Below, piece by piece: positions 1-13,000 of a DNA stretch of 64,000 bases; positions within the stretch are counted from its first letter, which is position 1, and each line of letters begins with the position of its first letter. The notes below the pieces were generated by a model, which worked only from the letters and a program-made list of their open reading frames with translations, made no database searches and was not told the DNA's origin. The stretch covers positions 65,736 to 129,735 of the forward strand of contig QAXH01005677.1 of NCBI GenBank assembly GCA_004335635.1, read 5' to 3'. This DNA comes from Chloromonas sp. AAM2. Taxonomy: Eukaryota; Chlorophyta; Chlorophyceae; Chlamydomonadales; Chlamydomonadaceae. The position numbers were made by a program, and so were the translations under genes.

Positions 1-158
1 TGTTTTGTCCCTGTGTTCCCCCTGAGGTTAACTGGTGACCGTGGTTGTAAGCATCTCTCTCTCTCCAGAGTGCAGGCTCGCCGAAACACAACACGTGTTT
101 GACTGGTAGCAGGCTTTCGTTATACCCTGTACAATTGCTTTGACGTCGAGACAGTGGC

Positions 159-230
159 GGGGATTTGGTCTAGTGGTATGATTCTCGCTTTGGGTGCGAG
201 AGGCCACGGGTTCGATTCCCGTAATCCCCC
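159..230 (+). tRNA. tRNA-Pro (anticodon UGG)
   Basis: A 72-nt cloverleaf. The acceptor stem pairs GGGGATT (159-165) with AATCCCC (223-229), with discriminator C at 230. The anticodon stem CTCGC/GCGAG (184-188, 196-200) encloses loop TTTGGGT, so the anticodon is TGG at 191-193 (proline). The T arm contains the B box GGTTCGATTCC. No intron is seen. It lies about 820 bp upstream of the giant coiled-coil gene and is not linked to it. Confidence 0.96.
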
Positions 231-1051
231 ACATCCTAGGATTGCACTATTCAGTTTTAAACTACGTGCAAGCTGTTTAGCCACATACATACATCATGCT
301 ATCAGCCCGCACGTTGTGTCGTGGGCCGAGTTGTGCGTATTGGCTCGGTTCCAATTGCGCCCACCACACACAAGGGTAGGCTAATCTGGGGATCTGTAGT
401 TTTAGAGGACATGAGAGTGGAGAGAGGAGTGAAGTTTGCCGGTAACAGCACTGCAGCAGCGGAAAAGTCGGGGTTTCACTCCTCTGACAGGTCTTGAACA
501 ACCGCATGGCCAAATCAGCACGCAGGCTGTCACATGAAATTCAAATGGTTCCTACACTTGCCACTGTACTGCAACAACAACACTCTGGTTACCGCGGGGC
601 AGGTTTGCAGTACTGCAGAAAGGGATCGCAGGCAAACTTTTGAACAGGCATTTTCAGTCATCAGGCTTGCCGTACAAGCCTGACAGTGTGCGGCAGGCCA
701 AGAAGACAGAGCCAGAGTGTTCACAAGGTTGCACGCTGCTGTACTTGTTTCTCGAAAGCTTGCCGAGTCCAAGGGATTTTTTGAATGCCGTGTCGGGTAA
801 GGACTTTTGACGGAATGATCTACAACAGGCGTGCTTATGGGCATAGATACCATTGCAAGGTGCACATTGTTTGCGCGCAACCTTGTAATTTGACGGTCCA
901 AAGTTGGCCGCTCCGAAACCAAGGAGAGTGATTTCCTGACTCTCATGCGCCTTCGCACAGCACTTGTGCGAAAGGCTTGCATGTCTGGGCTGATGAGCGG
1001 AGGACTCATGTCCTGCGGCGAAGTGCACTGCCATGCCAGCAAAGTCATAGC
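231..1051. other. 5' flank of the giant gene; no gene seen
   Basis: Between the tRNA and the first supported exon of the coiled-coil gene. Overlapping minus-strand frames at about 530-1080 show no recognisable domain and no splice logic. It may hold the promoter, the 5' UTR or an unrecognised N-terminal exon of the downstream gene. Confidence 0.4.
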
Positions 1052-4000
1052 ATGACGCCTGCTGCATCGCCAGCGGCTCATGTCATCCGCTCTCAGAATA
1101 TCATTCAGGATGTGGCCAGCAGGCTTGCATCAACTGTCAGCCAGGAGACCAGGCGTCAGGAACAGCGCTCAGAGGAACTTGCTGAGCTCTCTCTCATGCT
1201 GCAGCAGCTGCGCCAGAGAAACTTATCCAAAACCGGGCGTGCAGCAGCAGTAGAAGCAGTAGCTGTAGCCTCAGCTTCCACACCTAAGGTATTGTAAAGT
1301 GTGCACAATACCATGCCAGGGCTTCAGCCACAGTTTGACCAGTTTGCCACTGACACCATACTGTGCTGGCCACCTGGTATGCACACTACCATTGCAGGCC
1401 ACATCTTCCTTTACTGGACAGGCTTTTCAGCTTTCAGATGCCTCGCCCCCAAAGACACGTGGGTAAACCATGTTCAAGAATTCGTAATGAGCTCTAGGGA
1501 ATCGTACGCTGATTGTGTACACGCCTCATGACCAACTTCTGCATGTCCAAGGCATGACGCACCCTCTTGCCTTTGCTCTCACCTGCTAACATATCGACAA
1601 CTCAAGTTGTATTACCACACACATTGTGTGGCATGCAGCCATGAGCACGCTCTCACCAGCCATTGTCTTGACGGACACGCTGGAGGCACCTGCTGCAATA
1701 GCATCTGCTGCTGGTCAGGATGGCCTACCACGCCCGGTTTGCTGTCAAGACCGTTACAAACAACTGAATCCGAATTTGTCCGCTACAAACATGCGTTCAA
1801 TAGTGTGCATGCCTGGCTCATAACCCTGCATGTGCCTGCAGCACCTCCATGTCCCCAACAGGCAGCTGCTAGCCGTGAGCACTGCCTACTGGAGGATGCA
1901 AACACACTGTTCAGTCGCTTCCACCAACAGGTACAACTACACCACCGTTCTGAGGGTCGAAATAGGGTCATTCCCATGTATGCCACCACAGCACTGCAAA
2001 GCATGGGGTGCTAACAAGGCAGACATATCCAACCACACCAGTGCCTCACCAACGCCTGGCGTTGCATTGGCAGGTATTGCACAACATGTTGGTAGTCATC
2101 ACTGACAGGTATTGGACATGAAGACAGCTACATAACAGACAGCTCTCAATCAGCTCATACGATGATGCCATGACATGTAGGCATTGCCTGTAACACCATG
2201 CCAATATCAACCATGCACCATTTTTATCCATAACATTCAGCTGCGGTCAGAAGTTGTGGATTATCAGCTCGTGCGCCGAACTCTCAGCCTTCGGCTGCCA
2301 CCACCAGACACCACCTTAGCTGGTATACTCACGTTTTCCTGTCCTGTGTTACCAAGTATCCTTGCCACATTGTGCCACTTGTGTAACACAACATACTGTT
2401 CATGCCTGGTTCGCACAGTTGGAGGAGGAGCTATCCCAACTGGCAGAGCACGCTCACAGCGCCAAGTACACAGCCACAGTAGTCAGGGCTCAGCTCGGGG
2501 CAATTCGCACGCTATGCTCGCCCAGCCCGGGGACAGAGGTGGCAGCACTGCCAGCAGCCAGCCCCGTCGCGCAGCTGTCACACCGGCTGCTGCTGGAGGC
2601 TGGGGCTGCTCCAGCGGCGGCTGCAGCTGTGGCGGTAGTGGCGGATGCTGCAGTGACCCCCAGGGCGGCGACTGCCTCGCCCTGGCCATGGGCAGCTGCA
2701 CAAGCACACACGCCTCACACTAGGCCGCAGGTGGGCGGCAGTCGTGCTCACTTACATGACGTAAGAAGTGAAGCCTGCTGGACCCTGTACATTCACCGTA
2801 AATTGACGCATTCTAGCTCCCTTTTGATGTGTTGGGATTGCTGTCTGAGTCATCATGTGCAGCTGCATGGGGTGCTCTCTATCAAGGGCCTGCCATGCAT
2901 ACGAGCATTGCATGTACATGTTGTGGTGTGCACCAGATGCAGTAATTTTTATTGCTGCGCAGGCTGCAACATTACACCTGCCACAAGAAATGGGCGCAGA
3001 GCTCCCAAACCCTTTGAACTGGCCGGCTGATGCTACTGACAAGAGCCAGCTGCACCAGCCGGACCAGCCGGCTCCAGCTCAGGCGAGTCAGCCGCTGAGC
3101 CAGGAGCGGCCGCGGCTGATCCAGCGGCTGGCTGAGCTGCTGAGCGACCCGGGCAGTGGACCTACCTCCCCAGGCCCTGCCCAGTCAGACCGTAGCACTT
3201 GCACACACAGCACAGCACAAGCAGTGTCAGACCCTGGTTTTGGAATTTTGCATGTCAACACCCACGATGATGAGCCAGCTGCCCCAAAGCGATCAGACAT
3301 ACCAGTTCAAACAGACAGGGAGTTGCAAGCTTTGGCAGACCAGCAAAGTACGGCGGCTTGTGGCGCATCAGCAAGCTCAGCCGCTGGGTTTCAGGCGTCC
3401 GCTGCACCACACAGCATGCCATGGAAACCACATGCATCAAACCAGCATGGCCATGCCAATGATGTATGGAATGATAGTGAAAATGCCGCGTTTGCATCGA
3501 TGCCACCGGGCATGCGACATGCCATGGGAGGGCATGAAGAGGCAGTGCATGACACCGAGGGCGAGCAAGCACGCCTGTCGTCGCTAAGCAGCTTCAGGTG
3601 AGGCGCTGAGTGATGGACAATGTCATCGAGCATCCCTGAGTGCATGATTAAGCTCAACTAGAAATTCAACCACAGCAAACCTTTCCACAGGAAGTAGCAA
3701 ACATGGCAGTCAGAACCATGTTTTCTGACCTCAAACGGTCCCTGACCTCTTTACCCACGGTGAGAGTTCCGTACAGTCACTTGCAATGGATCGTGTGCTA
3801 TGTGATGTGGCTGACTCGCATGGCTAAGCCCATCCCTGCCCCAACCATGTCAATGCAGCATATCTTACTGGTCGTTCCGCAGGGATGATGCCAACGGCTC
3901 TCCACCCCTGCATCCCATCACCACCACTGATTCCGCCACCAAGGCCCTCAGCTGTTCACCTGACGACATGCCAGGGCTAAGGGCAGGCCTCAGCACACTT

Positions 4001-7000
4001 CGTGATGAGTTTGATTCAGCACGGCTTAAGGTGGCAGGTGCAGCCATGGAGCTTCATGCTGTGGGGTGAGTGAATGAGTGTCTCTTTGCGATTGTATCAC
4101 CCGACAAGTTGACTGTATGCTGTGCGTCCTGAGTTAAATCTTTGCATGTATATGAGAACTAAGCCACCATGCATCAGAAACAAGTGTCCATCCATTTACA
4201 TCCGCGTCGTTCGAACAGAAGATGCCTCCAGCGTCCATGTACAGCATCATCATACTCGATTTGCAAGGACTGCTGGTGCAAAGTCCCACTCCACGTCCTC
4301 ACCTGGATTCTTAACCAGGTGTGAGCTGGAGGCGCTGAGGGCGCAGGCGCGGTGCGAGGCGGACTCGCTGGTGGCGGCCAGAGCACTGCGGGCGGCGGAG
4401 GAGGCACAGGTGGGGACACACAAATGAAGGTTGATCCCGCTGGGTGTTTGTCTTGTGTCTGTCAACCAGTGGCAAGTCCTGACCAGTGGTAACCCCTTTC
4501 CGGTGCCCACAGGTGCGGACACAGGTTGGTCTTGAGTTAAGCTGATCGAAGCAGGTTTATTCAAAATGTGTTGGCTGTTGGTCAATGGGGCGCACGTCTG
4601 GCTGCCTGCCACTCGCTGACTGGGGTGTCGTGACATGCGGCTGACTGTGCAATTCCTTGTGTCTGTCAACCAGTGGCAAGCCCTGACCAGTGCTAACCCC
4701 TGTCCGGTGCCCACAGGTGAGTCACATCGCATAAACGCAGCGCTTCAGAACACTGGACCATACATTGATTCACAGTTCAAGGCACTGCGCGTTGACCAGC
4801 TGTGTCGTCTCCACCTTTCATTTGCAAAGTAACAAAGAACCAATTGCTGATTGGAACAGCTTCAGTGCAATGTCTGTCCAGCCTGTTGGCAACATTGCGT
4901 TGACCATGCTGGTGAAGTCAAGCGCCAACAGTCGCTGAATCTGAGATGTGCTGGCACCAGGCAACCTGTACAACTGATGCGCAGATGCTGCAGCTGTTGC
5001 TGCGGCTGGAGGCGCAGGCTGGGCTGCTCCAGCAGCAGGCGGCCGGGGAACAAGCCGCAGGGGCAATGACAGTGGGAGACGATGGGTGTGGTGTGGGCAC
5101 GCCTGGGGGGCCGGGGGCGCGGCCCCGCGTGCGGCGGAGGGCCAAGCGCCAGGCGGTGCGGCGCAGCATGTCATGTAGTGACCTTGCAGCGGCCCTGGCG
5201 CCAAGACAGGGCAAGCTGCAGGCTCTCGCACAGGTGCAGCAAGCAGCGGCAGTGGGCCCTGAGGGCTTGCGCACTAGGCAAGTGGCCAGCCGAGCTGCCT
5301 CCGATGCTGGTGATAGCAGCGGCCAGAGTGTGACCAACCAACTGGGAGGAGGAACGAGCTGCGTTGAGGAGGCCAGGGTGCAGCCGTCTGCATTGGGCAC
5401 GCAACACATTGCCCACAAAATGTTCACGTGTGAGGCAGGGGTGCAGGTGGGTCTCGCTTCCACCTCTGCAGGCTCAGGGTCACGCACGCAAGCTGCCGAG
5501 ATGTGCAGGCATGCCACGTTGTGTTTTGGTCCAGCCATGTTGCTTGCTGCTACCTGTGCTGCTTTGGCATATCAGATGCTGTACGGTTTTGAAAGACCAA
5601 GCCTGTTGAACGTCCTCGCATGTTGTCGCAGTCTAGAGTGGTGTCATTTAAAGTGTCTTCTGCACATCACTGTTACACTTGCCTGCCCACCGATTATTCT
5701 TGCTTGCTGCTGCAGGCGGATGTGTGGGAGCTTGAGCCCAGGCAGGGGGAGAGCGCAGGGCAGCAGGTGGACGCGATCCAGCGACAGCTGGCAAGCACAC
5801 AGCAGCAGCACGACCAGGCAAGGTCACGGCAGCACAGCAGCCCTGTGTGTGCATGACATCAGGCCAATATTGGGTCTGCAAGCCAGTATGTTCACTTCAA
5901 GGCCATGCCGGTAATGCATCCCCACACATTCTGACGCTTGGGTTCATCTAGCCATGCACGTGCTCCTTGCACTGTTCCTCATTCCGCCTGTACTAAATCC
6001 CAAACCACCTCTTCCCTGGACTGCTGCCCATCCTTGAGTCTCCACTGAATCGCAATTCCGCTCACCCTGGACTGAGCTGGTCACACAACTCTTTGACATA
6101 CCTGACTTTTGTGCTTTGATGACCCTTTCTTTGCTGTGCACAACACAGGCTCTGGTACAGCTGGAGGAGGAGCGCAGTGCTCATGTCGCCTGTCAGGCAC
6201 AGCTGACGACCTCCCGGCAGCAACTGAGGGCCCAGCGGGCCAGCCAAGCCACTGCAGGCAAAAACGCAGGCACAGTTGGCATGGTTTCCAGCCGCCCCTT
6301 GAGCATTGCTGGCTGGGAGGACCTGGTGGATGAGGCCGCTGCTGACTTAGAGAGTTTGGAGGGGGCAGTCAGCGCGGCAGCTGCTCGGCTGGTGCAGCTT
6401 CAGGCGCAGGCAGCGCACGCGTCACAGGAGAGACACAGCAGTGAGCGGCTGCAGCAGGAAGCCAAGCGAAAGGAGCAGGTGAGGCAGGCAGGCCAGTAAG
6501 TTGAGCTGCGGCATGTGGAGGCCGGTCAACCATGGATGCAGCGGGCAGTACCGTGTCCGTCAGGCTTTGCTACCTCAAATGCTTCAGCAGTTGCATGCAT
6601 GTTCATTAGACGTTGTGGCAGACACGTCATCATCCCAGAGAAGGCAAGCTGACCTGTACTTGAAACGATGTTATTAGTTCCTATCTCTCTTTCTCTCTCC
6701 GTTGCAAGCCAAGCTTTCAAGCGCATAACGCATCATGATGTTGCCACGCGCTGCAGGTGTGCCATGCTGCACTTATCCAGGCACAGGGTGAGCTTCACAG
6801 CGCACAGCAGGAACAGCAGCAGGTCCGGCAGGCCACAGAGGCAGAAATGGAGCAGCTTGCCACTATTGAGAAAGGGCTGCACGAGGCTCATCAGCAGCTG
6901 GAGCTGGCCCAGCAGCAGCAAGCAGCAGCTGAGCTGGCTGCTGCTGGAGCGGTCGTTCAGCTGCAGCAGCAGCAGGGGCAGCTAGAGGCAGTGCAGCAGC

Positions 7001-10000
7001 AGGCTCAAGCTGAGCAGCAACGTTTGGAAGAGCAGGGAAAGATGAGACAACAGACGCTTGAACAGCTGCGAGAGCTGCAGGATGAACTTCAGCAGGTGAA
7101 AAGCCCTGTTCAACTGTTTACTACTGTTTACTAGCACCAGTCAGTGAATAAACACATGAAACATCGCACCTTGAAGATGTCAGGTTGTGAGTTGTTGAAT
7201 GCTAGGTCGGAATGCTCTGTTCTTATTACGCTACGTTCTTGTATTGCTCTGTGGTTGACTGTACGCTAGCACTGGTCGGTTGCAAATCATATGGGACAGG
7301 GACAATCTGCAAGCCTGCAAGAGCTTTGACAGAGTTCGCCTTCGAAGTGCGCCTTTATGTGACGGGTGCACAGGCAAGCTCAGAGGCAAGTGAGTTCCAG
7401 GCGACCACAGCACGACACCGGCAGGAGTTAGAGGAGCTGCAGCAGCTGGTTCAGGAGCACAAGGCCACCCTGGCAGCTGTCGAACAGGCTGTGGCGGCTG
7501 GGAGGGCTGGGCAGGAGGAGGCGGAAGCGCAGGTGGCCGCAGCAAGACAGGCACTGGAACAGTGTGTGGCAGAGCAGGAGACAGCTGCGAAACAATTGCA
7601 AGCTTCCAGACACCAGCTATCCATGTTGCAGCAGGTGCGGTGCAGCTCACAAGCGTCAATGGCATGTATAGTTCATGCAAATGGGACTGTTGTGCACGAA
7701 CGAGCTGTGCAATTGTTTATGGCTCATTTTGCCATGCCGACGTCTATGCTACTATAGAGCAGGATCCTTTGCATTTGTCATAAGGTGTGCCATGTGTGTG
7801 GTGTGACCCTCCGTGTCACTCCATGTTGTGTGGTATACCAATGCTCAACTCGTGTTGCGTGTTTGGTTCGCTTGAGGAATGTCATTGACATACAGACACT
7901 CAAGGGCATGGGGCACACCTAGGCGAAGGATACCTGCGGCAGGGTTGCTGTTGTGTGCAGTGCGGTGAGGGAGACAGAAACAACACAAACAGGAGAGAGA
8001 TCAGAAGCAGCACCATGGCTGTGACCTTCGCACCCTGTTAGGCTGAGGAAGCAGTTCATACGCATGTGCACTTGCTGGTGCAGGAGCTGGAGTCCGTTCG
8101 CAGTGCTTTGCGTGAGGGCCAGGAGCACCAGCGGCGCCTGTTCGACGAAAGGCATGAGGCACAGCAGCAGCTGGAGGCAAGCAGGGCAGCATGCAGCCTG
8201 GAGGCAGAGAGGTGCAAGGCAGAGGCAGAGGTGGGATCACGGCATGGAGGGGGTCATGGGCCGGTCTGGACAGCATTGGTAAAGCAGGGCATAAGAATCA
8301 TGTTTTGGGCAAATCAAGACGATATAAATGGCTTGTCTGTGCCCATCCTTAGCAAGCCGTATGTACGCATCCAATGGCCCCTTCCTGATTGTCTTCCATC
8401 TTATGCACAGGCAAGCCGCAGTGCAGCCGCTCAGTCGCAGCGGGATGCAGCTGCCGCCACCCAGCGGTTGACTGACCTGGATCAGCAGCTGGCCCGGGTC
8501 CAGGCACAGGTGGCAGCTGCGGAGAAGCAGCTGCTGGACACCCAGGCAGCCACCGCTCAGCTCACAGCCAGAGATTCAGGCGAGTGCTGTAAGCCGCACA
8601 TTAGTTCTTCGTCACACCCGTGGGCTGATTAGCAAAGAAGTTGTGAGGTGTTGCCTGAGTTTCTTCGTAGTCCTGTTTAAAGGTCAGAAAGCCGAATCAA
8701 CCATACAGCTTCAACTGCAGCATAGTCAGTAGGAGATCATGGTCATTGATTGCATTTGAAACTGTGAAATGCATATCGTTCTTGCTTGCTGAACCTGCTG
8801 CCTTGTTTCCATTTGTGTGCAGGAGTGAGGCAGCTGAACACAGGAGGTGGTGTTGACTTTGGCCTGGAGCACAGCTTCAGGACCCCGGCTGCCACGCTGG
8901 GTCAGGGCACCATGTGGGCCACACAGGGTGCACCTGGCTACACACACGAGCTGGATGGACGCTTGCAACGACCTTTTGGCACTGACATCAGGGGCACAGG
9001 TATGTGGCCATGGCCATGAAAAAGCACATGACGACGAGTAGGTGATGTGGCCTGAGCAGATGCAGACGCTTGCCTCCGATCAACAGGCAAGCTACACAGC
9101 ATTCCAGGCAAAGCGAGGAACATGCTTGTAAGCTACACACAGTTGCTGGCTTCTGCAAATAACCTGTCAGTGTGCTACTGACGAGTGTGCTTGCTTAGTA
9201 GCAAAAAGGTCTTTGAATGCATGATGTGCAGGTGGTGGCCGGACAGAGCTTGTGCTGTGGCAGCAGGAGGCAGAGAATCTGCATGCAGCCCTCAAGGTGG
9301 CTGAGGCACGCCGGCGAGCGGCAGAGGCTCGTGCAAGCGAGATTGAAGGAGAGCTGCAGGCAGTCAGGGCACAGCAGGCAGCCCTGCAAAGAGAGCTGAG
9401 GCACGCAGTCACGCCCAGTTCGTTCTCGTTGCAAGGCCTCAATGGCAAGGTGAGGCATGGAATCGCTCAATCCGTGATGTTGTAAACGAGAGCATGTAAA
9501 TTCTGCATGCGTGCTGTCGCGTGGGGTATGCGTCAAACCCACCATCGCGCAACTCACCTCGGTCCGCCCTGGGTAGTACTAGTAGGAACGACCGACCAGC
9601 GTACAATCATACTTACCTGCTCGGGGCATGACCGTGATCACCAAGGCGGTCTGCCCGTGCCAACTGTCTGCATTGCACTTTGCTTACGGTTGCGCGCGGC
9701 AGTGTACCTCGTGTATACTGCACGGGTTCATTTCTGGATCGCTGAGGACGGCGCAATGCGCCCCTCGGCCCAATCAGTAGAACCGTGTGCTCCTGCCCTG
9801 TGTTGCAAGTGAATGTTGGGTAGCATGATCATCGATTGCACGGTGTGGTGGTGGTTGACACGCTTGCTTGGGGTACGAATACCCTTACAGCTCAGGTCAC
9901 CAGGCCGTCTGGCAATAGAGCCTATCACTGTACTCAGCATTGGAACAACAGCTGATTGGGTCATACTGCTGCTCTGCCCAAATCTTAGTATTCAGTACCT

Positions 10001-13000
10001 TTGAACAGCTGATGTAGAACTCCGTCATGCTGATGTTGCATGCATGGTCATGATGCTACAGGCATGGACCTGAATTTGGAAAGTTCGATTAGGCATATGC
10101 CAAGCCCATTGCACACCACTGAAATTTCTGAGCCAGTCGCACTGTAGCCTGACTGCTACCACGAGACAAGCTTACATTCTGCACGCAAAATGGCGTTTAG
10201 TGCTCTGGCTACCCTGCCGGTCGCACTGACTTGATGCTAATGTCTACCTGGTTTGATTTGGCAAAGGCCCTTGACCTGCGAGCATGTGCTAAACAAGTGT
10301 TCTTGAGCGTGCGCCGCTGTGGTGAAATGCTGTATGGCTCTCAGCCTGTACTGAGTGAGTCTGGTGTTGTTTGTAGGTTGCTGAGCTTGAAGCCGAGTTG
10401 GATGCATCCCAGCGCCTGGCAAACCATTACAAGGCTCGTGCTACCAGTGCAACCGAGGAAGTCACTTCACTTGAGGATGCCCTGGCCTTGGAGCGCTCCC
10501 AGCTGGGCAAACTGAGGCAGCAGCTGGCCAGTGCACGAGCTGAGAAGCTGCCCCAGCAGCAGCATGCCACTCCCAGGCCAGCCGCTGCCAGGATGACTCA
10601 GCAACTGGTCCAGGATGAGCTGGAGGAAGCTAAGCAGCAGCTGCGGAAGCTTCAGACACAGGTAGAGCAACATCCGAACCCATGGTAGTGCAAACCGGCT
10701 TTGATAAATCGCACTTGCAGGTTCTTGTGATTCAAGTTGCTTGCCAAGTGGCATAATAGCACCTGACAACGGCATTTGTACTATTAATTGGTGAGCCCTG
10801 CCTGCGACGTATTGGATGAGCATGGTGAGTAATTGCTGGCAGCCTGTAGAATGGCTCGTGTTCTGTTGGAGTATCTCACAAAACATTCCTGTCGCACATG
10901 AGTGGTGATCACTCCAGGAAAGACACTGGACAGCAACAGCAACGACAACAGCGAAGTGTATTTTGATGCAGGGTGACACCCAAGCACAGGCTAACGCTCA
11001 GCTGCAGCAGGAGCAGCAGGTGCTGGAGCAGCGGTGTGCTGAGCTGCGTGACCAGCTGGACGCGGCTGTGGAGGAGCAGCTGGAAGCCAGGGAGCAGCTG
11101 AGCGGTGCCAGGCAGGCGCTGCAGCGGCTGGCCCGGCAGCAGCAGGAGGCCACAGCTGAGGCACAGCGGGTCCAGGAAGAGCTGGGAGCGCTGCAGGAGG
11201 CCCGAGCAGCTGAGCAGCAGAAACTCAGCAGAGCAAGAGGCGCTTGTAATGAGGTGTGTGGGCTTCATATCAACTGTGTTAAGGCAATATCACTCCACGT
11301 CGAGCTACAGTGAGCCTGTAGAGCGTCTGCACGTGCTTGCCAAGCCAGCTGCCCAGACAACCATGTTACTGCGGCCAATTTACTGGATCGTGACAGCGTA
11401 GCCGCATGCCATCTTTGTCTGGTCTCTGCTGCAAGATGTGGTGCAATGAATCCTTTGGGGAGTGACGATGATTGGGAATTGTGAATCATCCTCTTGTGCC
11501 ATTGTGGTCACAGGTGGAGGCAGCTCTGAGTGAACTGCAACAGATGCGGGATGAGCTGCTCGCAGCGGTCAGCCGGCTGCAGCTGCAGCTGGGCGAGTTG
11601 CAGGCCGCTGCGCTGGCCCAGACCCAGGCCCTGGCTTCCAGTGCCCAGGTCGCCAGGCAAGCGCACACCCAAGCTGTCAGTGCTGGGGTGCAGGCAGTTG
11701 CCCGTGCCCAGTCAGTGGGCTCCCAGGCTGTGCCCAGCCACAGACATCAAGGCGTCCAGGCAGTCTGGCCAGAGGAGGCATCTGCAGAGCAGCCAGGCAA
11801 GGTGCAGCTGGCCAACCAGCAGCTGGCTGCATGCCAAGCGGAGCTGGCCAGCTGCCAAGCCCAGCTGAGCAAGGAGCAGCAGCAGCTGGAGGGTTGCCAG
11901 GTGGAGCTGGCTGCTGCCCAGCGGCAGGTGCTGGAGCACCAGCAGGCCACTGCTGCACACAAGGCAGACCTGGCTGCGGCTCAGCTGGAGCAGCAGAATG
12001 CTGCCACAACACATCAGTCACAGCTTGCTGCCTTGGCCAAGCAGCTGGACTCATGCCAAGCAGACCTGGCTGCTGCACAGCAGCAGCTGCAGGAGCAGCA
12101 GCATGCTGCCAGCTCCTACCAGTCAGAGCTGGCTGGCATCCAGAAGGAGCTGGTAGCATGCCAGTCGGAGCTGGCTGCCACACAGCGGCTGCTCCAGGAG
12201 CAGCTGCGAGCTGCTGCTGCCCATCAGTCACAGCTGGCAACTGTTCAGCAGGAGCTGGAGGGCTTGCAGCTGCAGGCACCACTGCTGCTAAAGAAGCAGA
12301 AGACAGAGCAGTGCAACTCGCTGCCAGCTGCCCAGCACCAGCCAACCCAGGCACAGGTGGCGCAGGCCCTGGAAGAGCTTGCAATCCTGCAGCTGGAGTG
12401 TGCTGGGCTGAAGCAGCAGCTGGCCAGCCACCACCAGCAGCCAATTTCCACCCCTTTGCATGTGCATGACGCTCACATGCAGCACATGCGTGGAGAGGTA
12501 ACAGCTCTGGAGAGCCAGAAGGATGCATTGCAACGTGACGTGGCAGGTCTGCAGCATGACTTGTCTGTATTGCAAGGACAATGGGAAGCACTTCAGCAGG
12601 AGGTGTCATTCGTGCAGCAGGGCTTGCCAGCACAGCAGGATAACGTGCATGCGGAATTGGCAGGGCTTGAAAGGCAGAGGGATGAGCTGCAGCATGTAGT
12701 ACAGCAGCTGCAGCTGCAGGTGGAGCAGCTGCAGCAGGAGCGGCTGGAGCTGCACAGCCAGCGGGATGGGCTGCAGCAGGAGGTGGAGCAGCTGCGGCTG
12801 GAGCAACAGGCGCTGGAGCAGGAGCTGGTGGGGCTACAGGAAGAGCACGATGACGTCAGCGCTGCTCTGGCCACACTGGGCACACAGGTACGGCCATAGG
12901 CTGATCTCTGACCAACCCGGTGCTGGTTGTCGACGGAACAGTATTCAGCATGGTCAACACGTAAAGGTTGTGGTTGTGTTCGCCAATCCATAATGCATCA

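Noticed and set aside
530..1081. Minus-strand open frames upstream of the giant gene
   Set aside because: No domain, no splice structure, and two different frames overlap with equal openness.
10020..10140. C/D-box snoRNA-like motifs near the U1 gene
   Set aside because: C box imperfect (ATGATGC), several chance CTGA motifs, no terminal stem.
11677..12633. Long antisense open frame (318 aa) and other long overlapping frames across exons 17 and 20 of the giant gene
   Set aside because: Q/A/L-rich repeat codons (CAG, GCT, CTG) leave all six frames open; the antisense frames are Pro/Ala-rich artefacts without domains.
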